48,939 nt of DNA from Asaia bogorensis. GTDB taxonomy: Bacteria; Pseudomonadota; Alphaproteobacteria; Acetobacterales; Acetobacteraceae. The notes beneath the pieces were generated by a model. The model saw nothing but the letters and a program-made list of their open reading frames with translations. It was not told the origin of the DNA and ran no database searches. The position numbers were made by a program, and so were the translations under genes. This document shows positions 36,242 to 44,796 of the stretch, in pieces (position 1 is the stretch's first letter; the number at the start of each line of letters is the position of its first letter). Where the stretch lies: NCBI GenBank assembly GCA_945861095.1, contig CAMATI010000005.1, positions 1 to 48,939 on the forward strand. The letters are read 5' to 3'.

Positions 36242-36700
36242 TTACAGCACCTCGAACACGTCGTAGACGGGACCTTCGGGCGGCCGGCTGCCGGTGCCGA
36301 TGGCGATCACGCGATTAAGCCAGTCGTATTTCGGCGCCGCGGTCTCGAAGAACACCGCCGTGCGAAAGTAATAGAGCGCCGGATCGACGAACTCCCCCTT
36401 GTTGACCTTGTCCATGACCTCGGCCGGGCCGTGGCGCATGCCGCGATAGGTCATGCCGATGGTCGCGCCGTCGTCGGTTTCCAGCACGATGCGCACGTCC
36501 AGGGTGGTGGACCCGTCCGGGCGGGCGATGATCCAGTCGGCGCCACCGGGCAGGATGGTGCCTTTCAGCTTCGGCCCCTCGAACGTGCCGCCGCCGACCA
36601 GGCCGACGCGCCGCCCGCCATTTGGGGTGGCGCCGACCATCTGCATGCCGTTGACGGTCAGGCGCATGGTCATCAGAGGTGCGGTGCGGATTTCTGCCAT
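36242..36700 (-). CDS. DUF3237 family protein
   Basis: 152-residue beta-barrel-type protein of unknown function. GGTFEGPKLKGTILPGGADW, VRIVLETDDGATIGMTYRGM and YYFRTAVFFETAAPKYDWLN are the conserved DUF3237 segments. ATG 36700 has AGGAG about 12 bp upstream; the longer frame to 36907 lacks support. DUF3237 genes are often found beside catabolic dehydrogenases and hydrolases, as here (HIBADH-like gene 2 bp away). Confidence 0.85.
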   Translation of the reverse strand: MAEIRTAPLMTMRLTVNGMQMVGATPNGGRRVGLVGGGTFEGPKLKGTILPGGADWIIARPDGSTTLDVRIVLETDDGATIGMTYRGMRHGPAEVMDKVNKGEFVDPALYYFRTAVFFETAAPKYDWLNRVIAIGTGSRPPEGPVYDVFEVL

Positions 36701-36806
36701 GGGCGTGTGGCTCCTGCTTGGGTTCGATGATGGCGGATGGAAGCGGATTGGGGGTGGGGAGGCAAGGGTCCGGCCCCAGGAAGGCCGGCGGCAAGAACGA
36801 TACGTG

Positions 36807-37181
36807 TCAACATCGGCCAACGAGTGCCACATCAATGTCCGTCCGACCAAAATCCCCGCCTTTGAACAGCAAGCGTGCTCCCTGAGCGCGGGCGACGGCA
36901 TAGGCAAAACAATCGCCCATATTCAATCCAGCCGGATGCCGGCCCTTTCCAAACCGGGCATAAGCGTCCGCCGCGATTTCGAACACCGCCTCGTCCATCG
37001 CCACGAATCGAATGCTGAGCTCCTCCAGAAACAATCGCACCCAGTGGCGCTCGGCTTCGGGATGAAACAGGTAACCGTGGCATAGCCCCGCGACCATTTC
37101 CCAGACCGACATCGCCGAACAGACCCGGACCTTGGCTGATTCCAGGGTATCGATCAGCGCCGATGCATCGACAAAGATCGT
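36807..37181 (-). pseudogene. vapC: VapC-type PIN-domain toxin, start codon lost
   Basis: PIN-domain RNase toxin. All four acidic positions can be found: Asp in IFVDASALID, Glu in SVWEMVAGL, Asp in LNMGDCFAYA and Asp in FKGGDFGRTDI. The protein should begin MIFVDAS, but the codon before IFVDAS is ACG (37,181-37,179), a very poor start; the next upstream starts (TTG 37262) would overlap the antitoxin for 36 codons. Compared with usual relatives, 10-15 residues after VDASALI also seem to be missing. So the toxin is probably not made or inactive. Confidence 0.62.
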
Positions 37182-37420
37182 CCCGGTTCGCCGGACAAAG
37201 CGTCGAAAAATGCCATGTCGATCGGGTTTCCGGTTGACGGTGGCAGCTTGTGCGATTCCCAAAGCCGAGCGACCCGGTCGCGAAGCGGTGTGGTGAGGTC
37301 CATACGGTCAAGCTCCGCCTGGACCGCCATCGGCACTGCTTCCTGCTTGGAACAACCGCGCTGTTTTGCAGGACGATCGGCAAGCTGGTTGGTCGCTTCG
37401 TCGCTAAAGTAAAGCGGCAT
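37154..37420 (-). CDS. vapB: VapB-type antitoxin (Rv0623-like), read through past its usual stop
   Basis: 88-residue antitoxin with the N-terminal MPLYFSDEATNQLADRPAKQ and the TKTEAV-like CSKQEAVPMAV segment, then PPSTGNPIDMAFFDALSGEP near the C-terminus, typical of the Rv0623/PSK-factor group. ATG 37420 follows GAGG by about 5 bp. Relatives end soon after GEPG; here the codon at that point is CGA (37,180-37,178) instead of TGA, adding RSLSMHRR. The same base forms the ACG in place of the toxin ATG. Confidence 0.75.
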   Translation of the reverse strand: MPLYFSDEATNQLADRPAKQRGCSKQEAVPMAVQAELDRMDLTTPLRDRVARLWESHKLPPSTGNPIDMAFFDALSGEPGRSLSMHRR

Positions 37421-37549
37421 GGGCGCCTCGTGATATCCCGAAGCGGAACATAGGATATCCCAGGACACGCCTCAACGAAAACCACGCACTGGCACCCGAC
37501 CGCTCCCGAGCGTAACCTTCCCCCAATCGAACCACCGGGAGGAACCCCC

Positions 37550-38659
37550 ATGTCAGCCTATCCCCTGCCAAACGGCGACCTGTCCGCCCTCGGCTTCAGC
37601 CAGAAGCCGCTCGATCATCTCGACGCCCTGATCCGCTCCCATATTGACGAAGGCCGCTATCCTGGCGCCCAGATCGCCCTCGCCCGTCACGGAAAACTGG
37701 CGCTTTTCCGCACTTATGGCAGCGCAAAGACCGAAGGCGGCGCCGTCCCCGCGAACAACGAGACCCTGTTCCTGCTGTACAGCCAGACCAAGGTGCTGAC
37801 GTCCTCGGCGCTCTGGACCCTGGTGGAGGAAGGCCGCGTCTCCTTCATGGACAAGGTGTCCGACCACCTGCCGGAGTTTGCCGCGCGCGGCAAAGGCGAC
37901 ATCACCTTGCAGCAGGTCATGACGCACCAGGGCGGCTTCCCGGGCTGCAACGTCTCGGAGGCCACCTGGGCCGATCACGCCCGCATGCGCGCGGAAGTTT
38001 GCGACTTCTCCCTGGAATGGACCCCCGGAACCCGGCTGCACTACCACGGCCAGGCCGCGCATCTGGTGCAGGCGATGGTGATCGAAGCCGCCACCGGCCA
38101 GGATTACCGCGACGTGATCCGCACCCGCATCACCGAGCCGCTGGGTCTGGACAAGGACATCTATGTCGGCGTGCCGGCCGATCAGCAGTCCCGCTGCGCC
38201 GACACCTATGGGCGAGAAGCCCGTGAGAACGTTGCCGAATTCCGCGCCGCCGGCCTGCCGAGCGGCGGCGGTTACGCGACGGCCCGGGGGATGGCGGCGT
38301 TCTACCAGATGCTCGGACATGGCGGACGGCTGGGTGGGGTGCGGGTCTTTTCGCCCCGCTTGCTGGCCTATGTCGCCCGCAGCCATACCGGCGAATCCCC
38401 CGATCTGGCGATGACCGGCATCCCGATGCACCGCGGCCTCGGCCCGCATGTCCGGGGCGAGAGCGACCGGATCCGCGGCCTCGGCACGATCGCCGCGCCG
38501 GTCACCTTCGGCCATGGCGGCGTCGGGTCGTCGTATTCCTGGGCCGATCCGTCCAGCGGCGTGTCGTTCACCTATCTGACCAACTTCGTCTCCCCCGACC
38601 CCTGGCATTCGATGCGCCTGGATCGGGTCGCCAACCTGGTGCACGCCGCGATCGATTGA
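37550..38659 (+). CDS. Serine hydrolase, beta-lactamase (class C/esterase) family
   Basis: 369 residues. The nucleophile motif SxxK is SQTK (Ser78, Lys81) in LFLLYSQTKVLTSSA. The second motif seems to be the tyrosine of LHYHGQAAHL, and HGG in FGHGGVGSSYSWADP takes the place of KTG. There is no signal peptide, so a cytoplasmic esterase or amidase is more likely than a periplasmic beta-lactamase. ATG 37550 has GGGAGGAA 8 bp upstream, a strong ribosome site. It stands alone and diverges from the vapBC remnant. Confidence 0.9.
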   Translation: MSAYPLPNGDLSALGFSQKPLDHLDALIRSHIDEGRYPGAQIALARHGKLALFRTYGSAKTEGGAVPANNETLFLLYSQTKVLTSSALWTLVEEGRVSFMDKVSDHLPEFAARGKGDITLQQVMTHQGGFPGCNVSEATWADHARMRAEVCDFSLEWTPGTRLHYHGQAAHLVQAMVIEAATGQDYRDVIRTRITEPLGLDKDIYVGVPADQQSRCADTYGREARENVAEFRAAGLPSGGGYATARGMAAFYQMLGHGGRLGGVRVFSPRLLAYVARSHTGESPDLAMTGIPMHRGLGPHVRGESDRIRGLGTIAAPVTFGHGGVGSSYSWADPSSGVSFTYLTNFVSPDPWHSMRLDRVANLVHAAID

Positions 38660-39354
38660 TCGGGGTTTCGGCCGCGGAGGCTTTGGCCTCCGCGGTCCGC
38701 GAGGTACACCGGATCCAGTCATCTCCCGACGACCAATCGCCAGCCCCCTGGATGGAATGCCGGCGAGACATTTGTCGGTCCGGCCGAGCACCGGTTCTGC
38801 CTGTGTTCTAGAATGCGATGGGGGGACGCGCCAAGCTGAATCTGTCCCCTGGCGGCTCAACCAGTATTGCAGGAACGCCTTACAGGCTGTTGTTCCGGAA
38901 TGGTTTGTGCACAATTTGTGCAAGCGTTAACAAACCGCGTATCTTTTCTGATATCGCGCCGCACATCTCATTTTCAGATTCCCGTTATGTTCGCATTTTG
39001 CAAGAGGACAACACCACAACTCAATGGAAAAGCGACGACTTTCTGTCGCTCTTGAGACTTTACATGAGGTTCGGCGCGCGCCGGAATCATTGCAATTCCA
39101 TGCGGAATTCCGGGGGTTTCGTTCCGGACAGGCGCCGGAAACCGGGGGTTTCGTTCCGGATAGGCGCGGTTAACCATTCGCGCACCCCTGCCCACGAATG
39201 AGGCAATCTGCCCGCACCGAAGCATCCGGCGTCCACACCGGTCCGTCGGCCCCCGGCCGGTGCCGGCATGCCGTTCCCCAGACCAGGCCCGCGTCAGCGC
39301 CCCAATCGGCTTTGGGGCGGGACAAGCCGCCGCCCCTGCCCCAGTGTCCCCGCG
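38660..39354. other. Gene-free island, partly A+T-rich, with a 26-bp direct repeat
   Basis: Nearly 700 bp between convergent gene ends. The part from about 38,870 to 39,070 has much lower GC than the rest of the window, suggesting foreign or relic DNA; a 127-codon ORF crosses it but has no recognisable features. At 39,110-39,135 and 39,142-39,167 the sequence CCGGGGGTTTCGTTCCGGAC (continuing AGGCGC) is repeated with one difference. Confidence 0.55.
39110..39167. repeat. Two-copy 26-bp direct repeat (32-bp period)
   Basis: 25 of 26 bases are identical between 39,110-39,135 and 39,142-39,167. Each copy contains GTTTCGTTCCGGA. It lies at the edge of the A+T-rich island. Confidence 0.75.
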
Positions 39355-40458
39355 TTACTTGAACGAGTACACCGACAGCGCGTTGTCGTGCAGCAGCATC
39401 CGCTTTTCCGCTGCCGTCATCTGGAACCGCCAGGCGAGGTGCGGATCGTCGAAATCCCAGTGCGGATAGTCGCTGGAATAGACCATGCGATCCCAGCCGA
39501 TCCATTCGAAGGTCTGGCGCAGATCGTCGGGATGCTCCGGTTCCTCCACCGGCTGGGTCGCGTACCAGAGATTTGTCTTCAGGTATTCCGACGGCTTGCG
39601 CTTCAGGTTCGGCACCTCGCTGCGCATTTTCGACCAGTGCGCATCCATCCGCCAGCCGAGATGCGGGACCCAGCCGAAGCCTCCCTCGATCAGCACGATC
39701 TTCAGGTCCGGGAATGTATCGAAGGCACCTTCCAGGATTAGGCTGGTGGCCTGCGTCGCGATGGAATAGGTGCCGAGTTGATGGTCCTCGACATAGAATT
39801 GCGACCAACCGCCGGGGGAAGGTGCGCTGGCCTGGGTGCCGCCGGCATGCAGGCCGATGGAGAACCCGTGCTTCAGCGCCGCTTCGAAGATCGGCCAGTA
39901 TTTACGCCGCCCCAACGGTTCGGACGTTTTGCCGCCGAGTTGGATCTGGCAGAATCGCCAGTCGCCAGCACGCTTCTCGATTTCCCGCACCGCCGCCGCC
40001 GGGTCCTCGGCCGGCACCAGGATGGATGCGCGCAACCGCGGCTCCGGATCGGTGTATTCCGCCACCTGCCAGTCGTTCATCGCCGACGACAGGGCCGCCG
40101 CCTCATCGAGGTTGCGCGACGTGTTGCCGCCCAGCAGCGGTTCCAGCACGCCATAGGTGATGTTGTAGGCATCGAGCAGTTGCTCGCGGATGAAATCGAC
40201 TTCCGAGCCCGGCGGACCGCCGTTGGGCGGCACCGAATCGCGGCGGGACAGAAACGGTTGGAAGCGCGGATAGTTGCCCCGACCGGCGTAGATGCCGCAC
40301 TGCATCTGGCCGTATTCGGCCACGTGATTGCGCCAACGCTCCGACAGATAGCGGTTCAGCGCGCCCGGCTTCGGAAACGGATGGATATCGCAATCGATGA
40401 TGCCGTAACGGCTGTCGGCATCGGCGCGGTGTTGCAGGACGTCGACGGGCGCGTTCAT
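39355..40458 (-). CDS. Amidohydrolase family protein (ACMSD-like), downstream paralogue
   Basis: 367-residue TIM-barrel metal-dependent hydrolase or decarboxylase. It has the metal-binding IIDCDIHPFPKPG, a central histidine in SIGLHAGGTQAS and the C-terminal aspartate in VYSSDYPHWDFDDP. This pattern matches the Amidohydro_2 group that includes aminocarboxymuconate-semialdehyde and gamma-resorcylate decarboxylases. Its ATG 40458 overlaps the stop of the preceding gene by 4 bp (ATGA). The two share many segments (EPRLRASI, SSDYPHW) and probably arose by tandem duplication; the products may form a heteromer. Confidence 0.9.
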   Translation of the reverse strand: MNAPVDVLQHRADADSRYGIIDCDIHPFPKPGALNRYLSERWRNHVAEYGQMQCGIYAGRGNYPRFQPFLSRRDSVPPNGGPPGSEVDFIREQLLDAYNITYGVLEPLLGGNTSRNLDEAAALSSAMNDWQVAEYTDPEPRLRASILVPAEDPAAAVREIEKRAGDWRFCQIQLGGKTSEPLGRRKYWPIFEAALKHGFSIGLHAGGTQASAPSPGGWSQFYVEDHQLGTYSIATQATSLILEGAFDTFPDLKIVLIEGGFGWVPHLGWRMDAHWSKMRSEVPNLKRKPSEYLKTNLWYATQPVEEPEHPDDLRQTFEWIGWDRMVYSSDYPHWDFDDPHLAWRFQMTAAEKRMLLHDNALSVYSFK

Positions 40459-41516
40459 GACACGGTCTCCTTCAAACGTGGATAGGTGGCGAGCGGATTG
40501 TCCACCCGGATGCGTTGCAGCAACGCATCGGACAGGCCGGGCGGGGTAACCGCGTCGCCATCAAACTGCCAATGCGGATAGTCCGATGAAAACAGCAGCA
40601 TCTCGTCGCAGTCGATCTGCTCGACGATGCGTTGCACGGTCGCCTGGTCGGGCGCATCGAAGGGCTGGGTGGTCACGCGGATGTTGTTGCGAATGATCTC
40701 CGCCGGGGATTGTTTCACCCACGGCACTTCCGCCCGCACCCCGCGCCACGTCTTGATCGCCCGCCACAGGAAATGCGGCAACCAACTGACGCCGGATTCG
40801 ATGCAGACGAATTTCAGTTCGGGGAACTTCGCGAAGACGCCGTTGGAGACCAGGCTGAGCAACTGGCCTTCAAACAACTGGCTGTTGGTGATGTATTCAT
40901 GCAAGTAATGCGATGGCCAGCCAGAGGACGTGGGGGCGTAGCGATACATGCTGCCGGCATGGATGCCGATCGGCAGGCCGTGGCGCACCGCCGCTTCGTA
41001 GATCGGCCAGTAATAGGACCGGCCCAGCATCAATTCGCAAGCGGCGGGCATCAGCACCTGCACGAAGCGACGATCGGGGGCGCAACGTTCGATTTCCTCC
41101 ACCGCCAGCATCGGCGCCTGCGCCGGCACCACGATGGACGCCCGCAGGCGGGGTTCCTTATCGAGCCAGTGCGCGACGATCCAGTCATTGACGGCGGAGC
41201 AGATGGCAGCCCCCATGGACTCGCTGACCGCGACCTGCCCGCCGGTCAGCGGATTGCAGATCGCCAAGCCGATGCCGAACCGATCCAGCGCCTGGGCCCG
41301 CATCGCATCCAGGCTGGCACCGGGCCGCTCGCCAGGAACGCGCCAGTCCGGGCGGCAGGTAATCGGCGCGCCTGGCGGGTAGCTCATCATGTCGAAGCCA
41401 TCCAGGCCCCGATCGATGAAGGACTCCCGCCAGTAATCGTTCATATAGGGTAGCAATGCCTTGATGTCGGGCACGCCGGGATGGATGTCACAGTCGATGG
41501 ACGCATGGTTTGCCAT
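40455..41516 (-). CDS. Amidohydrolase family protein (ACMSD-like), upstream paralogue
   Basis: 353 residues with SIDCDIHPGVPD near the N-terminus, PIGIHAGSMYRY in the middle and LLFSSDYPHWQFDG towards the end, giving the expected metal ligands of Amidohydro_2. It matches its neighbour along the whole length but lacks the N-terminal 12-residue extension. ATG 41516 starts MANHASIDCD. The substrate is unknown; an aromatic or heterocyclic carboxylate is plausible for the group. Confidence 0.9.
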   Translation of the reverse strand: MANHASIDCDIHPGVPDIKALLPYMNDYWRESFIDRGLDGFDMMSYPPGAPITCRPDWRVPGERPGASLDAMRAQALDRFGIGLAICNPLTGGQVAVSESMGAAICSAVNDWIVAHWLDKEPRLRASIVVPAQAPMLAVEEIERCAPDRRFVQVLMPAACELMLGRSYYWPIYEAAVRHGLPIGIHAGSMYRYAPTSSGWPSHYLHEYITNSQLFEGQLLSLVSNGVFAKFPELKFVCIESGVSWLPHFLWRAIKTWRGVRAEVPWVKQSPAEIIRNNIRVTTQPFDAPDQATVQRIVEQIDCDEMLLFSSDYPHWQFDGDAVTPPGLSDALLQRIRVDNPLATYPRLKETVS

Positions 41517-41687
41517 TATGTCGGCTCTATCCCATTTTCACCCTGTTCCGGCTGAACGGCGCAGGCTCCCGTGGAAGGGACCTCACCACGGGTCGGGGAC
41601 GGATGTCAAAGCAGATCGGTTGCCTGGGGCCGGACGGGCGTTGCGCGACAGGTCCGTTCAGCCCTGCCGGCGCCGTTGCCACCCCGC

Positions 41688-41906
41688 CTATCCAGCGACC
41701 GTCGGTACGTAGGGTCGCACGAACCGCCGGCATTCCTCGGCCGGGATGGGCACCCCTTCGCCGATGGCTTTTTGCACCCGCCTGGTCAACGAACCGAACA
41801 TGTCTGGCGGGATCGATCTGATCGGAAATCTTGCCGCCACATCCTCCTCGGGGAACGCATCGGCGTAGACTTCCAGAATCATGACAAGACGACCGAACAC
41901 GGGCAA
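41688..41906 (-). CDS. Hypothetical small protein (72 residues)
   Basis: A frame beginning TTG 41906 or GTG 41900 with AGGAG upstream (7 or 13 bp). It encodes a soluble, mixed-charge protein with LEVYADAFPEEDVAARFPIR and GEGVPIPAEECRRFVRPYVP. No family is recognised. The ribosome site and balanced composition favour a real gene, yet nothing else confirms it. The 170 bp to its left and 257 bp to its right hold nothing I can identify. Confidence 0.35.
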   Translation of the reverse strand: MPVFGRLVMILEVYADAFPEEDVAARFPIRSIPPDMFGSLTRRVQKAIGEGVPIPAEECRRFVRPYVPTVAG

Positions 41907-42163
41907 GTCTCTTCTCCTGCGTTCATCCCCAAAGTGATATCGACGGCCACTGGCGCGCCGAACAATGCTACCGGCACCGATCAGCCCCAGCCGACGCCCG
42001 CGGATCGCGTTAGAGTGTCAACGCGACGTGAACCGTCCGCAACAATTAATAAGATAAACGTCAATGAACCGACTGTCCAGATGCAGGACGACGGACGCGG
42101 TCGGGATGACATAGGGCAAGCCTCGTGCGATGCTGCGCCGGCCGTTCCGGGAACCTTCGCCCC

Positions 42164-44434
42164 ATGTCCTCTATCGCTGACGATCTTCCACGGCTTCTCA
42201 CCCATATCGATCGATCCGGCGATTACTTCGCCACGGGAACGGTCACGCTCCTGGCGCCGTCCCTGTCGGTCGACGGTGTCGGCCCGATCGCCCTGCCAGT
42301 ACTGCCGGCCCAGGGCCAGCAGTTGATCGCGGCGGCCGAACCGGCGCCCTATGGCAAGGGGCCGGAAACACGCCTCGACGCGTCGGTGCGGAATTGCTGG
42401 CAAATCCAGCCCGCGCGGGTGCGGATCGCCGGGCGGCACTGGCCAGCGACCCTGCAATCCATTGTGGACCAGGCGGTGGCGGGCCTCGGCGTTAGCGGCA
42501 CCGTCGAAGCCGAATTCTACAAGCTGCTGATTTACCAGACTGGCGGTTTCTTCGTCAGCCATCGTGATACGGAAAAATCGGCTGGCATGTTTGCCACCCT
42601 GGTCATCACTCTGCCCTCACCGGCGAGCGGTGGGGACCTGATCGTCCGCCACAAGGGGCACGAAACCCGGATCAACCTCAGCGGCAACGATCCGTCGGAA
42701 ATATCCTTCGCCGCCTTCTACGCCGACTGCGTGCATGAGGTTCTGCCGGTTACCGATGGTTATCGCGTCACGCTCGTCTACAACCTGATCAAGCGCGGAC
42801 CGGGGGAGACCCCATCGCCGCCCGAGTACGACACCGAACAGACGCGGGTCGCCGATGCCCTGCGCGCCTGGGTTGACGCACGCCCGGACGAGGGCGAGCC
42901 GCGCAAGGTCATCCATTTGCTGGAGCACGCCTACACCCAGGCCGAACTCGGCTTCGCCGCGCTGAAAGGCGCCGACTCGGCGGTTGCGGGGGTCCTGGCC
43001 GCCGCCGCGAAACGATCCGGTTGCGATATCCATTTGGCGTTGATGACCATCGAGGAAAGCGGTGCGGCCGAGTATTCCCAGGATTACCGTCCCAAACGCC
43101 GCTGGTCGTCCCATGATGATGATGGAGACGAATTCGAACCTGGCGAGGTCTATGAACGCTCCGTCTTGTTATCCGACTGGCGCCGCCAGGATGGCGGAAC
43201 CACCCCGCTGGGTGCGATCCCCGCCGACGGAGAGGAATTCGCCCCGCCGGAAGTCGTGGCAAGCCTGGAACCCGACGAGGTGCATTTCCACGAAGCCACC
43301 GGCAATGAGGGCGCCTCGTTCGAACGCACCTACCAGCGCGCGGCGATCGTGCTATGGCCGTCAGGTCGAACCTTCGACGTGTTGAGCCAGGCCGGGCTGC
43401 CGGCGACCGCCCCCTACTTGGACGATCTCATTGCAAAATCGATATCCAGCCCGCCCGAGACACGGGATTCGGTCCGGCAACAGGCCCTGCAACTCGCCCG
43501 CATCATGACGCGGGATTGGCCGATCTCGGCCCGGCATGGCATCGATCGGACCACGCCAACCGACGAGACACCCATGCTCACCGCGCTGGTTCGGCTGCGG
43601 GACCAGACCTGTATCCAGACATTTGTCGAACAGGTCTGCATCGCCGGGTCCTACCAGGGCAGCGACAATGACGCGCTGATGGCGGCACTGGCGCGGCTGG
43701 CGCCTGATACGGCGGTGGCGCTGATCCTACGCCTGGTTGAAAAATTCGCGACCGAACAATACGACGCCTGTGCGGGTCTGTTGCTGCGGTCCCTGACTCC
43801 TGACCTGTTGCAACACCGCGACAGCCTGAAACGGGCGGCCGAGGCGTTGATCCGGGCGTTGCCGATCAGTGCCGCACCACTGCTCGGCCAACCCATCTGG
43901 CACCGGTCCACCCGCATCAGCGCGGCGTTTGTCGTGGACCTTTTGCGCGGCCTGGACGGGATCGATCCGGCGCTGGCGGGCCGTGCGGTGCGGCATATCC
44001 TCGCGAAGCCTGGTCCGTTCGATATCGATGCCGTCATCCTTCCCGCCGCTCTCTCCCTCCCCCCCGCCCTCCCCGCCGCTCGGCGGTTGCAGGACGCCTG
44101 CCTGATGCATCTGCGGACGCGGATCGCGCTGCCATTGGCACCGCCCGCGGACTGGGCGCGCGACGACACAGTGGACTGCAAATGCCCGCAATGCGCCGAT
44201 CTGGCTCGGTTCCTCGGGGCGGCGCGGGAGCCCACCTGGACGTTGCGGGCGGCAAAGCCGCAGCGGCAGCATGTGGCGGATACGATCAAACGGTCACGTT
44301 GCGATATTGACATGACGACGGTCACCAAGGGGAGCCCCCATAGCCTGGTCTGCACCAAGAACCAGGCCAGCTACGACCGGCGAGCGAAGCAGCGGGCGAC
44401 GGACCTGGCGGCGGAGGCGCGGTTGGCGGGGTGA
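42164..44434 (+). CDS. Large 2OG-Fe(II) oxygenase (prolyl-4-hydroxylase-like) with long C-terminal region
   Basis: 756 residues. The N-terminal 210 form a P4H-type dioxygenase core: iron ligands His133 and Asp135 in GGFFVSHRDTEKSAGMFATL and His191 in DCVHEVLPVTDGYRVTLVYN, with Arg201 as the 2OG-binding residue. A GGDLIVRHKG strand lies between, as in the family. The remaining 540 residues are mostly helical, have an acidic region (HDDDGDEFEPGEVYE) and end with a cysteine cluster DCKCPQCADLARFL that may bind zinc. Similar long proteins are known mainly as uncharacterised. No clear ribosome site precedes ATG 42164; ATG 42125 is an alternative. It stands alone. Confidence 0.85.
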   Translation: MSSIADDLPRLLTHIDRSGDYFATGTVTLLAPSLSVDGVGPIALPVLPAQGQQLIAAAEPAPYGKGPETRLDASVRNCWQIQPARVRIAGRHWPATLQSIVDQAVAGLGVSGTVEAEFYKLLIYQTGGFFVSHRDTEKSAGMFATLVITLPSPASGGDLIVRHKGHETRINLSGNDPSEISFAAFYADCVHEVLPVTDGYRVTLVYNLIKRGPGETPSPPEYDTEQTRVADALRAWVDARPDEGEPRKVIHLLEHAYTQAELGFAALKGADSAVAGVLAAAAKRSGCDIHLALMTIEESGAAEYSQDYRPKRRWSSHDDDGDEFEPGEVYERSVLLSDWRRQDGGTTPLGAIPADGEEFAPPEVVASLEPDEVHFHEATGNEGASFERTYQRAAIVLWPSGRTFDVLSQAGLPATAPYLDDLIAKSISSPPETRDSVRQQALQLARIMTRDWPISARHGIDRTTPTDETPMLTALVRLRDQTCIQTFVEQVCIAGSYQGSDNDALMAALARLAPDTAVALILRLVEKFATEQYDACAGLLLRSLTPDLLQHRDSLKRAAEALIRALPISAAPLLGQPIWHRSTRISAAFVVDLLRGLDGIDPALAGRAVRHILAKPGPFDIDAVILPAALSLPPALPAARRLQDACLMHLRTRIALPLAPPADWARDDTVDCKCPQCADLARFLGAAREPTWTLRAAKPQRQHVADTIKRSRCDIDMTTVTKGSPHSLVCTKNQASYDRRAKQRATDLAAEARLAG

Positions 44435-44796
44435 CACCGGTGGGTTGTTAAACCAATCGGCCGAACCAGTGACCCACGGCACCAACGGAAGCTGTCATTG
44501 CGAGCGCAGCGAAGCAATCCAGGGGCCCAGCACTATCGATCGTGTTGGTTGCCCTGGATTGCTTCGCTGTGCTCGCAATGACAGCGGCCACCCATCGGTC
44601 AGCGATTACGTCGATTGGTATTAAATCAATCGGCGGGTCGTTGTACCAATCGGCCGCAACAATGGCCGATTGGTGATGGCCTGGCGCCTGTCGGGCGGGA
44701 TCCAGCGGGGCCAACCACCGCCTTTCGCTGGTGTGGCCCGGGTGCGGCCATTACGGTGACCGACCTGCGTCCGCTTCTACCCAGGCGATGCAAACA
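44435..44796. other. Gene-free stretch between convergent genes, with a long inverted repeat
   Basis: No gene supported. It contains the 34-bp inverted repeat listed separately, and several copies of CCAATCGGCC or its inverse (around 44,453, 44,649 and 44,663) that can pair with each other. Confidence 0.6.
44491..44585. repeat. Inverted repeat of the TGTCATTGCGAGC...GAAGCAATCC family
   Basis: Arms 44,491-44,524 and 44,552-44,585 are complementary over 33 of 34 bases; each arm begins GCTGTCATTGCGAGCGCAGC or a one-base variant and goes on to GAAGCAATCCAGGG. This sequence type is a widespread intergenic palindrome in proteobacterial genomes. It may terminate transcription from both sides. Confidence 0.85.

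Noticed and set aside
38818..39201. 127-codon ORF across the A+T-rich island
   Set aside because: No ribosome site, no motif, and the two halves have different composition.
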